NCBI GenBank assembly: GCA_032718475.1
Contig: JAUCBJ010008260.1
Location: 1-64,000, forward strand
Origin: Nemertoderma westbladi
Lineage: Eukaryota > Xenacoelomorpha > Nemertodermatida > Nemertodermatidae
DNA length: 64,000 nt
Reading direction: 5' to 3'
Shown: piece after piece, positions 56,201 to 64,000 of the stretch
Layout: the number at the start of each line of letters is the position of its first letter
How positions within the stretch are numbered: the stretch's first letter is position 1
The notes under the pieces: generated by a model
What the model saw: only the letters and a program-made list of their open reading frames with translations
Databases searched by the model: none
What the model was told of the DNA's origin: nothing
Position numbers and translations under genes: made by a program

Positions 56201-59200
56201 CAATAAGACGTCATCTGTTTTATAGTCATTACAAAAAAATTATGGATAGAGAGAGTGATAAGCAGTGCCCAGAACTAAAAAAATAAACTCAGTTTTAAAT
56301 TAAAAATTAGAGAACTTTGTTCTTTAGAAAATTGTTTAAAGGTCGATTTCTTTGAATTGTAAGCTTTATTATGTTACTAGGTTTTACAATGTTGTTATTG
56401 TTACACTTAGATAAATAAAAAGTACCTCCATTGTAAAAAATGAACTTTAACAAAAAAAATGTAAATTGATTTGATGTTGAGGAAAAATCTCTTTAAAATT
56501 TATCCAAAATCTCCTTGTTTACGTGCCCATCAATTATTTATTGTAAATAATTAAGTTAATCGCTGAGTGATGTTTACCGAGTTAATTATCCCTATAACTC
56601 ACCGCATTTATCAGCGGCTCCGCCTTTAACAATCCGACCAATCACAACCGACGACCCTTCGTTACGCACAGTACATCCTAGGGGCTCCAAAGTCTTCGCT
56701 ATTTTGACGATCTGAAAAATTCAATTTTTGATATTGTTGGGCAAGTTTTTCGCTTGAATGGATATTTGTAATTATTTCGCATTTACAGTAAACAATTTAT
56801 AATTTATTATTCTTTGTGTATCTCTATGTTATTAGGTTAAATTTGCTTTGTTTGCTATTTCATACACAGTATATAGGCCTACAATTATTATTATTACAAT
56901 TATTACAATTTCCACTGCTTGAGGCTGTATCTATATACTAAAACATATACTCCCCCATTTTCTTCATCTAATACAACTCGGATTTGAACCCACCTTGATT
57001 CCATCGACGGTTTCCACTGACGCCTTTATCGGTGTGCCCGGGGGCGGGCACGCCATTCTGTTCTCGGCGGTTTGCAACGCAGCGATTTTATCGTGAGCCG
57101 TTAGTAAGTTGTGCATCTTAGAAGAGGATAGTATCTGTAGCAACTCCTGGGCTGCTCGACGTCTCGGTGGTTCTAGAACTCGTTGTACCTAAACCAGTGC
57201 GAAAAAACAGGAGACTATAATGGACGTGAGGAGGATGTATGGTCAATAAATATACATACAAGTGATTGCTTGGTAGCATCTAGTAGATCGCAAAGATGTA
57301 AACAACAATTCGATTAGCTTGAATTGCTACAATGTTTAACTACTACAACAGTAGCTGGAGTTTTAGCGGCGACGGACAGACGGATAGCCAAATTGATACG
57401 AAAGTAGTGGCGTTGATCAAGAGATTGCACATACAATACGCTGTCACACTAACTCCCAAGATTAAACACTCAGTACATTTCAAAATTTTCTTAATAGTCA
57501 CCCAGCAGAAACAAGGTTCCTATATCTCTACTAGGTGAGGGAACCTGATCATGGTCTCTCAGTCAGGAGAAAAGTGGGCGACCGAATAGCTCCTAGAATG
57601 GCAGATTAATGACAGAAATACACATAAAATGATTACTTAATTTCTGGGGGATTATATTTGAGCTTTATGTGTTTTATATAATATTGACTATATATTATAA
57701 CGACGGTGATTATTATTATTATTCATTACGGATCCACTTACATCGTTAGCCAATGGGATAGCGCAGTATCTCGCGGGAGTTTTCCGGTGCAACGATTCGC
57801 GAATAAGGATATTGTGTACCGCCATCTTGTGGTAGAACTTGGGATCGGATACTAAACCTCGCAACGGCGTCACCTGAGAATCGCTACTGGTGTTTTCTCG
57901 TTCGTCAAACGATACGATTTTACTAACATCTTTGGGATCTAGAAAGTTAACATAATATCTTATAGTAATAAATTATGTACCGACATCGCATTGTATTATA
58001 TTACAGTCGTCTAAATAATTAGTCCTTAAAATTACTGTAAGTTTTAATTTTATTTGGCTAATTTTTCAATTCATAAAAAATACGAAAAAACATGTAAAAG
58101 ATGTGCCTATCCAATATAAACGCCGGCTGTATTCAGCGGTGTTCGTAGGGAAAAAAATTATTGTCAAATTTTTTGAACAATTATTTTTATTTAAAGTCGT
58201 TTCTTAATTGATATTTTCGATTAAAAGCAGTAACAGTCTAACCTATCAGATGAATTTCGGATTGAGAAGCAAATTTCCTTAATTGGTGTAGGTTATTCCC
58301 TAATGGTGGAGAATTCTGCAATTTAACTCTAGTTGGCGTCGCTTGCACGACGTCTTGTATGGGGCGCCGATTGGCTAAGGGAGAATCAGTGTATGCCGGT
58401 GATTGGTTGCCCGTGTCCGTGGTGTCAGCTGATCCCGAGGGGGGAAGCCGGTTGAGGGGGACGCGGCGTCTGTCTACAGCTGGCGACGCGCTGATTGGCC
58501 GACGCTTGTCTAGGCGGGGGGACGAGTCCCAGACGGGTTTAGCGGCCTGACCCAATCGGGGGGACGGCTGGATGTTGGAGCCGGACCGGGACGCAGGTTG
58601 GGGGGATCCTGCGAGTCTGGACGACGGTTGAGTCCACGACGCCCCCTCGCGGCCCGATTCCATCACCGGGTCCGCCGGTACCACCGCGATGCTGGGCACC
58701 GGGAGGAGTATGTGTTGCCCCGGCAACGGGGGCGGGGGTGAGTCCGCGCTGGGGGTGGGGCTGAAGGCGGGATTCTGGTAGGCGAGGTTGTAGTCCGGGT
58801 CCTGTTGCGTGACCGTACGACTGCGCGCTTTCGGTTTGGGCGGCCCCCCAATGCTGGGGTCGCTACTGTACATCCGGTTCAACGCGTTCGCATCCAGTTG
58901 GTGGAGGTGCGACGGTTTCGGGAGTTCCGCCGTCTTCCGTGGTGATTCATCGTTTCCACGGTAATTATTGTTATCTGGAAAACAAATTATTAATTCATTA
59001 AATCGGCAATTCAATCGAACGATACAATTATTGCATGCCCTTGATGAACCATGCCTTAGCACACGCCCCCAGCGGTGGTCCAATGAATTAATAATGAGTA
59101 GTAGCGATGTAACGTTTTTGACGTAAATTTTTTTTAAAAATAAGTTTTCATTTTTAAAACTTCAGATTTTAATTATGCCATATTCAGCGAAAAATAATTG

Positions 59201-62200
59201 AAGACCAGTGTACAGTAGATATAGAAATTGACAGAAATTGTAACGATTTGTGTCTAAGGTTAATATTTCAAAATATGAGATAAAAATTTTAAGGGATATA
59301 TTTTTGGTGTTTTACGTTAGATTTTTTGTGTTTATAGGCTTTGATGCCTTTCAAAATTTGAAACCACCTAGGGGGTTAGAAATTACTTTACCGGACTAAC
59401 GTTTTGATTTCTGTTTTTCGGACCGGTCCCTAGAAACAGCACCAAGTTTACGATATGGAAATAATATGGATTTAGTCAAAGAATACAACGCCATAATTAA
59501 CTACTGTAGCGGAAACTGAGAAACATACTGTACGTGTGGTGTACTGTAAGGTAGATATCATTTAATTTAGACGTAGTCATATTTCTACTAAGATTTAGCA
59601 GCTGTACAACAGTACATTAATAATGGATGGAATACAACATACGAAATGTCTATAAAAACATCTCCAGATAACGCACACGTTACCTTACACCCACATCTCA
59701 TGTTCTAATGTTCTATCATTAGGAACAGAACATACAGTATAAGGTAGTGGGTAGTGTGTGTGGTATAAGAAGATAGTATTAATTATTTAATTAACACAGA
59801 TATAATAAATTACACCACAAATAAATACAGTAAATATACAGTATATCAACATTTCACACTACTGTATAGTTACAATACATTTTTGTTTCATATTTTTGGG
59901 CGGTTATTTTATTAACTTTCACTTTTCAGATCTGTAACGGGATGTCTGGAGATAGACGAACAATGTTTGTGCAAATTATGCGGCAGTACTCTCACTTTGC
60001 TACACACTCTAGACTGTTCTAGTATAAAACCTCATGGTCTGAGTTTTCTCGACAGGGTCGACTGATAACAAGCCCCAAACAAATTCATCATATTTCATTA
60101 CTAATAATACATTTTACAAACATTAATTGAATTTATGTATTTAATTTCGTACAGTCCATTATTTTATGCCGAAAGGCGCAAATAGAAATAAATAAACAGA
60201 TTTTTCTGATTTAACATTAAATTTTGAAAGAAGACTAGCGGGACACTGACGAACTGCTGATTCCCCGCACGTAAACTATTTTTGAGGCTTTCATTAGACT
60301 TCATGTGTACCAAGTTTGGTTTAATTTTATCGATGATTGACTGACTGAGTTATTAACATTTAAACATTAGGCGACAGACAGACACACCGACTACTACTAC
60401 TATAATCGGCCTGCTGCATTGATGCTGCACATAGAGATGCTATGCTGGCTTAACAAAAATATGTTGCCATCACCATGCAATCCTCAATTGGCAAGCCCAA
60501 TGCAGCGTGCATTAAGAATGCTATGTCGGCTTGCGCTTGACAGACCGACAGACAGACAAAGGGTGAAACACCGGTCGGCACCAGTATGCTAAACTCTCTT
60601 ACTACGACCTTCACCCCACAGCCACAGCCAACCAAAAATAGGAAGTCAACAAATATGTTTCTTGAACAGGTCATTAACTACACCAATAATTGTAATTATT
60701 TTCTTAAAATAAATTAACAATTAAATATTATATTCGATAAAATAATAATGTGCGAATGTACAAATATATTCTATATAATACATATATTCTCACCTCACTA
60801 ATACCTCACACAATCTGTTATTGTTGCGATAAAGGGGCTAGACTAAAAAAAATGTCGTTTATTTTTTTCCTGAATATTAAGTTTATCAAAAACCACATGT
60901 CTGAAAGCGGCTTGACCAAAACCTTGGGCGCTAAAATCTACAGACAAGATTATCTTAAAGGACCTACTCAGTGGTTCAGCCATCCAGAGTCACACGTATT
61001 TTTATCTGCCGGTCATAACAGTTTTTCTAGGAAAGGGAAACTTTCAATCCACATCTATAACTCTATATAGATAATATTTATTCAATGATTATGTTTCTTA
61101 TCAATAGAACTGACAAATTACTCCTTTAACATAAATCTCTTATAATAATTTCAATCAACGCCATATGACGTAATTAATTCCCGGTGTCACCAATACATGT
61201 TGTGGTAGTTAACAGAATTATATATTTTAATGACAGCCGAAGTTGTAATTGACATGTTCAGAAATATAATTGATATAGTTTACACGATCCTACGAAATCA
61301 GAGTCCATTCAATCTGACATTTGTTTCTGCAAGGTGATACTCGGCATGATATGTGGTGTTGATAACATTATACGCACCAGCTTGGTGAACGTGGTATCAT
61401 GGGATGGGATTTCCCGCAATAATTTTCGAGTACATAGAATAATTTGCACAGAAAAACTTCGATCAGTTTGAGGAATATATATACCATATTGACATTTTTT
61501 TTGTATATAAGTAAAAGTAAATTTTCTTCGGCCGCTAGGCCAGGGATTACGCACAAAGTCTGACGACTTATTTCCAGTGCGGTCCCCTTAGAACTTACTC
61601 CCCAGAGGAAACTCCAGTACTCATTTAGCTACCACTTAAGGATGCAAGGCAGAGAGAGATGCGCCCTGGCTGGTCCCTTTAATAAAGCATTCGTGCCGAA
61701 ACGAAAACTGCCCTGGCCCATGTGAGGATCGAACCCACGACCTACGGGAGATGTGAATTCAATGCAACCACTACACCAAGGTGGAACCTATATATTCGAA
61801 CTATATATACTTACTGTGTTGGCTGATGTCCGCTCTTTTTAATGTCAGTGTTATCTTCTTTGATTTTAGGCACTAAAAAACATAAAACATTCATGATGTA
61901 ATAATTTTATTTAATTTGAAACAAAACAAACAAATCCGAAATCACCGCTTGTTATTAAGCAAACCTTTTGGTTTCAAACAACTTTCCCGATCTTTTAAGC
62001 ACCTGCAACTCAAAAAGGTGTACAGTTTGTGTAAATCTCTGGGATGGGATGGTTGACAAGTCACTTACAACAGGTTTACTCTTCACTGATTTCAAATTTC
62101 CCTCTATAATGTCAATCCGCAAAGAAGTGCAGACTTGTTATAGTGATTAGGCGATTATAGCGTCTATATGACTTCTAATATGCCTTAATACGACGCCATG

Positions 62201-63422
62201 TGAGTACTAGACCATAGAGAACAAATCTTTGTAAATCGAATGTTGATAAAGTTTAAACATTATATTAATATAAACAATGGTTACGGCGGCGAATCCATAA
62301 TAATTTCTACGTAATCCAAACCATGGAAGTTCTAACGACACGATAAGAGAACAACCGGCTGATTAACCATTCTAGTCACGAACCCGGTGAGAGCGTCCAC
62401 TCGGGATTAATTAGAGCGGGATGGGTTGTATAAGTAAACGCCCCGGTGCAATCATTAAATAATCGGAGAGACTAGAGGAAATGTTCCGTGTAGGGAAGAT
62501 TTATTGATTAGCGAATCCGGGGTTATAATTGGTTGAACAATATTGAGCTACGGAACTGCTCCCCAAGTCTAGTAGATCGCCACTCCAGTAACAAAACCAT
62601 TATAGTTGATGTTGCACTTTTCTTTACTCTACTTGCATTTTGTAGTGATTTAGGTATTGTCAATGATTATTAATCGTGAAATAAAAACGAACAAATAAAG
62701 TAATAAAAATTCTGACAATTAGGTATAAAAAAGTACATAATAAGTTATTTAAACGGACAGGAAAAGTTATTCTGGTAGGTATTTAATCACTTTATCACTA
62801 CGACTACCCTTATCCCAACCTACGACTACCCTTATCCCAACCTACGAACTACCCTTATCCCAACCTACGAACTACCCTTATCCCAACCTACGAACTACCC
62901 TTATCCCAACCTACGACTACCCTTATCCCAACCTACGACTACCCTTATCCCAACCTACGACTACCCTTATCCCAACCTACGAACTACCCTTATCCCAACC
63001 TACGAACTACCCTTATCCCAACCTACGAACTACCCTTATCCCAACCTACGAACTACCCTTATCTCGACCTACGAACTACCCTTATCCCAACCTAAGACTA
63101 CCCTTATCCAAACCCAACCTACGACTACCCTTATCCCAACCTACGACTACCCTTATCCCAACCTACGACTACCCTTATCCCAACCTACGACTACCCTTAT
63201 CCCAACCCAACCCACGACTACCCTTATCCCAAACTGCGAAATACCCTTATCCCGACCTACGAACTACCCTTATCCCGACCTATAACTCTGTATCCTATGA
63301 TGATAGACTTACATTGGCAATCATTTTCACAATCTGCTCGTGATTGGCTGTTTCCAGGGAACGAGCGTTAACAGCAACCAATTCGTCGGTAACTTGGACA
63401 CCAGCGCGTTGTCCCGGACCAC
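41109..63422 (-). CDS. PALS1: PALS1/MPP5/stardust-type MAGUK, 13 visible exons (gene span)
   Basis: PALS1 links the Crumbs tail to PATJ and PAR6 at the apical junction of polarised cells. Thirteen exons join with correct phases to 842 visible residues; the 5' end lies outside the window. Order: partial PDZ (1-50); disordered Pro/Ser-rich linker (about 56-300); tandem L27 (about 315-405); PDZ (about 419-507); SH3 (523-590); basic HOOK (590-640); guanylate-kinase-like domain (645-842), ending [10 protein letters not shown] as in other PALS1 proteins. The GK P-loop ([11 protein letters not shown]) lacks the catalytic lysine, as is usual for MAGUKs. The extra N-terminal PDZ is unlike textbook PALS1. 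It joins in phase, but splicing there should be confirmed by RNA. Introns hold LINE-C, a SINE, LINE-A and two minisatellites. The assignment to PALS1 rather than another MPP rests on CTVRNE...[17 protein letters not shown]...[14 protein letters not shown] and REMLKRQ. Confidence 0.9.
42340..43552 (-). pseudogene. LINE-C endonuclease-reverse transcriptase, 5'-truncated
   Basis: Lies in the PALS1 intron between the last two exons and is transcribed in the same direction. The frame starts abruptly with [16 protein letters not shown], then [33 protein letters not shown] and [12 protein letters not shown] (the FADD catalytic box). A thumb follows ([12 protein letters not shown]...[16 protein letters not shown]), then [21 protein letters not shown] tandem 8-bp duplication near 42700 (ACAAGACT twice) shifts the frame. 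The remaining C-terminus ([35 protein letters not shown]) continues in another frame to the stop at 42364. The layout is RTE-like. Apart from the frameshift it is well preserved, so the insertion is fairly young. Confidence 0.9.
43560..43800. repeat. CT-rich microsatellite with flanking dispersed repeat
   Basis: A TCTG/TC repeat (43574-43600) leads into GAACTCCTCCAAAACGGGCA and AACTTGGCATGTGTG, a text pattern common to a dispersed invertebrate repeat of uncertain class. TACCGGTAC and TAGGCCTA palindromes follow to 43800. Confidence 0.5.
44152..44262 (-). CDS. PALS1: PALS1 exon encoding 37 residues of the GK domain
   Basis: This small exon has acceptor TTTTTTCAG and donor GGG followed by GTAAGT. 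It encodes [20 protein letters not shown] and [17 protein letters not shown] (visible residues 747-783), the GK segment that fits exactly between NPE of the upstream exon and DENIRHI of the last one. Phase 0 on both sides. It is isolated between 2.9-kb and 9.5-kb introns. Confidence 0.92.
44263..53722 (-). other. 9.46-kb PALS1 intron, almost wholly minisatellite
   Basis: Only about 420 bp at its 3' end are non-repetitive AT-rich sequence. The rest is the 34-bp array described below, which begins at the donor itself. No gene or transposon was seen inside. Confidence 0.92.
44684..53735 (-). repeat. 34-bp minisatellite (about 265 units), each with a splice-donor motif
   Basis: On the gene's sense strand the unit starts CCCAGAGGTAAATATAG, followed by GCTTTATTTACATAAA, with an A/G and T/C variant at a few positions. 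The first unit overlaps the exon: the last 12 or so coding bases (CTAAACCCAGAG) and the donor GTAAAT are the repeat. Most units therefore repeat AG followed by GTAAAT. Four units near 53151, 53211, 53413 and 53475 read GGAAAA and lose the donor. Occasional units have 33-35 bp. Confidence 0.97.
45146..51760 (-). repeat. Tandem 3.3-kb higher-order repeat inside the 34-bp array
   Basis: 45146-48460 is repeated almost letter for letter at 48453-51760. The offset is 3307 bp up to a 7-bp insertion near 46312 and 3300 bp after it. Rare variants such as AGTAAAGC, AATAACGC and CTAAATTT recur at the same offset. A third partial copy lies at about 52130-52900. Confidence 0.9.
53723..53925 (-). CDS. PALS1: PALS1 exon, central GK domain, ending at the minisatellite
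   Basis: Encodes (H)[60 protein letters not shown] and VTNLNPE (680-746). It aligns with the HTTR...GRDYHFVSRQAFE...GEFEKNLYGTS section of PALS1. The donor GAG followed by GTAAAT is the first copy of the 34-bp unit. Reading on into the array meets a TAA stop in the second unit. Confidence 0.94.
54025..54139 (-). CDS. PALS1: PALS1 exon, start of GK domain
   Basis: Encodes [20 protein letters not shown] and [18 protein letters not shown]. The degenerate P-loop lacks Lys, so no guanylate kinase activity is expected. Acceptor TCTTACAG; ends in phase 1 at GTGAGT. Confidence 0.93.
54304..54457 (-). CDS. PALS1: PALS1 exon, HOOK region
   Basis: Encodes (A)[31 protein letters not shown] and [12 protein letters not shown] (589-640). 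The basic HOOK links SH3 to GK. Flanked by CTCGTCAG and GTGAGT. Confidence 0.9.
55009..55208 (-). CDS. PALS1: PALS1 exon, SH3 domain
   Basis: Encodes [60 protein letters not shown] and SRSLQT, a clear MAGUK SH3 of the PALS1 type. Acceptor TTTTTCAG; donor GC followed by GTGAGT (phase 2). Confidence 0.95.
55279..55420 (+). repeat. Module R element ending in a C22 tract
   Basis: GGAAAGGAGCTGGTACAGTG, CTAACCAAAACAATAAAC, AGTAATCAGCAATTATTTG, then about 22 C. It lies in a PALS1 intron in antisense orientation. Confidence 0.65.
55905..56071 (-). CDS. PALS1: PALS1 exon, second half of PDZ
   Basis: Encodes [40 protein letters not shown] and [16 protein letters not shown]. It completes the PDZ that binds the Crumbs C-terminus. 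The first glycine codon is split with the upstream exon. Confidence 0.95.
56603..56711 (-). CDS. PALS1: PALS1 exon, first half of PDZ
   Basis: Encodes [20 protein letters not shown] and [22 protein letters not shown] forms the carboxylate-binding loop. Acceptor TTTTTCAG; ends in phase 1 at GTGAGT. Confidence 0.95.
56994..57188 (-). CDS. PALS1: PALS1 exon, L27C region
   Basis: Encodes [40 protein letters not shown] and [18 protein letters not shown]. The ELLQIL...LLTAHDKIA helix pattern is L27C, which contacts Lin-7 in PALS1. Phase 0 on both sides. Confidence 0.92.
57742..57938 (-). CDS. PALS1: PALS1 exon, L27N region
   Basis: Encodes (D)[39 protein letters not shown] and [21 protein letters not shown]. 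The L27N helix ([15 protein letters not shown]) corresponds to the PATJ-binding part of PALS1 (LVQNKDFQNAFKIHN). Confidence 0.9.
58243..58974 (-). CDS. PALS1: PALS1 exon, long Pro/Ser-rich linker
   Basis: This 244-residue exon is GC-rich and predicted disordered: [39 protein letters not shown], then [35 protein letters not shown] and [13 protein letters not shown]. Two proline-rich segments could be SH3 ligands. The exon starts by completing an Asn codon and ends in phase 1 at GTTAGA. Confidence 0.88.
60395..60545 (-). mobile_element. LINE-A 3' tail
   Basis: The reverse complement matches the tail at 2540-2665 (CATAGCATTCTTAATGCACG, TTGGGCTTGCCAATTG, GCAGCAGGCCGATTATAG). Only the last part of the element is present. 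Confidence 0.75.
61535..61785 (-). mobile_element. tRNA-derived SINE
   Basis: On the minus strand a tRNA-like head has an A box (TTGGTGTAGTGG) and a B box (GTGGGTTCGATCC) at normal spacing. A roughly 180-bp unrelated body ending GGCCTAGCGGCCGAAG follows. The anticodon arm does not fold as a proper tRNA, so it is a SINE rather than a tRNA gene. It lies about 30 bp downstream of a PALS1 splice donor. Confidence 0.65.
61815..61872 (-). CDS. PALS1: PALS1 exon, end of the extra N-terminal PDZ
   Basis: A 58-nt exon encoding [19 protein letters not shown], the final strand of a PDZ fold. Acceptor TTTTTTAG, donor ACA followed by GTAAGT. It starts in phase 0 after IVKMIAN and ends in phase 1, which fits the linker exon. 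One alternative frame has a stop. Confidence 0.75.
62799..63290 (-). repeat. 21-22-bp minisatellite, about 22 units
   Basis: The unit on the plus strand is CCTACGACTACCCTTATCCC plus AA, with or without an extra A. It lies in a PALS1 intron and starts about 23 bp downstream of a splice donor. Confidence 0.95.
63313..63422 (-). CDS. PALS1: PALS1 first visible exon, middle of the extra PDZ
   Basis: Encodes (G)[19 protein letters not shown] and [17 protein letters not shown], the GGP-RAG-DEL-VN pattern of PDZ strands 3-5 and the second helix. Acceptor TCTTTTAG, donor AAT followed by GTAAGT (phase 0). The ligand-binding GLGF loop should be in an exon beyond 64 kb. Confidence 0.82.
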
Positions 63423-64000
63423 CTAAAAGAATTAACATTTGGTTGAAACCTGAGCACTACGACTACACCTTTAAATAGCAAATGCTGGTGGAAAATTATG
63501 AGGTTCAACTCGACACTCTTGTATATCAGGCACATTGTCGTACTACTGTATATATGCGGCTTTTAATTGCAATAACAAAAAAATAATGTATTATTTCAGC
63601 AATCTGCTTTCCTATCATTTTTATATCTCTTATTTTTGATGACTATAAATAAGGCGCTTTCAGGTATGATACACCAACAATGCAGTCTCTGAGCTGCCAC
63701 AAATACAACATAAAAATGATAATATTAAAGAATTAAAAAAACGTTGAACTATCTTTTTGAGAGCAGCTGAACACGGGGTATCTAAATGCTTTTCTGAATA
63801 ATGTGGAAAATGGTATTAAAGATAAGAGGCAATCAATTTTAGAGAACTATAGAATAATATGATCTGACTATGTGATACATAATATCAGGAACCTGGGGCA
63901 AAATTTTAATTATTAACTTGGGATCTAATATTTTTAACACTTTTCCTTATTATGATGACTTCATCTATTTTTCTATCTGTATATAGGAAGGAGTATCTAA
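63423..64000 (-). other. Upstream intron of PALS1 (partial)
   Basis: AT-rich; no further exon is visible to the window edge. Confidence 0.5.

Larger units (their letters stand above)
58975..61814 (-). other. PALS1 intron with LINE-A and SINE debris
   Basis: 2.84 kb, AT-rich. It contains the inverted LINE-A tail and a tRNA-derived SINE that starts only about 30 bp from the next exon. No other exon was found. Confidence 0.6.

Noticed and set aside
61718-61790. tRNA gene
   Set aside because: The A and B boxes are present but the anticodon arm and acceptor stem do not fit, and a SINE body follows.
62799-63290. Interstitial telomere suspected from CCCTTATCCCAA
   Set aside because: The unit is 21-22 bp and not a telomeric hexamer.
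1-64000. A specific taxon (tunicate, crustacean, cnidarian or mollusc)
   Set aside because: Gene content and repeats fit many invertebrates; a phylogeny of DDB1 or NDUFV2 would be needed.

Overview
This is a piece of an animal nuclear genome. It carries split genes with GT-AG introns, cilia and apico-basal polarity genes, non-LTR retrotransposon debris, MITEs, a tRNA-derived SINE and very large minisatellites. CFAP57, PALS1/stardust and HEXIM point to a metazoan with motile cilia and polarised epithelia. Long poly(G)/poly(C) tracts and frequent TAGGCCTA and TACCGGTA palindromes are conspicuous. I cannot name the species or phylum from the sequence alone.

Layout. 1-7.6 kb is transposon and satellite territory: a LINE tail is split by an element with poly(G)/poly(C) termini, followed by a 3.4-kb array of a 17-bp unit. 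7.7-13.0 kb holds DDB1 on the minus strand in two exons. 13-19.3 kb is gene-free and holds LINE scraps and small tandem repeats. 19.3-20.3 kb is a single-exon HEXIM gene on the plus strand; its stop codon is followed by a 1-kb array of a 20-bp unit carrying about 48 CACGTG E-boxes. 24.6-29.5 kb is CFAP57 on the minus strand in three exons. 30-33 kb holds palindromes and MITEs. 33.8-34.6 kb is a single-exon NDUFV2 on the minus strand, abutted by a LINE that carries a MITE with a 9-bp target duplication. 36-41 kb is gene-free and AT-rich.

41.1-63.4 kb is one minus-strand gene. I rebuilt it exon by exon with matching splice phases: a PALS1/MPP5/stardust-type MAGUK. It shows 13 exons and 842 visible residues in the order partial PDZ, proline/serine-rich linker, tandem L27, PDZ, SH3, HOOK, guanylate-kinase-like. 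The N-terminal PDZ is not part of textbook PALS1. The 9.46-kb intron splitting its guanylate-kinase domain is almost entirely a 34-bp minisatellite of about 265 units. Each unit repeats the real exon-intron junction, so the transcript would carry hundreds of tandem copies of its own 5' splice site. I consider this the most striking feature of the window.

The genes do not form a pathway. DDB1 (CUL4 ligase adaptor), HEXIM (P-TEFb inhibitor), CFAP57 (ciliary dynein regulation), NDUFV2 (complex I) and PALS1 (Crumbs polarity complex) are neighbours without an evident functional link. Tandem repeats fill roughly a fifth of the window.
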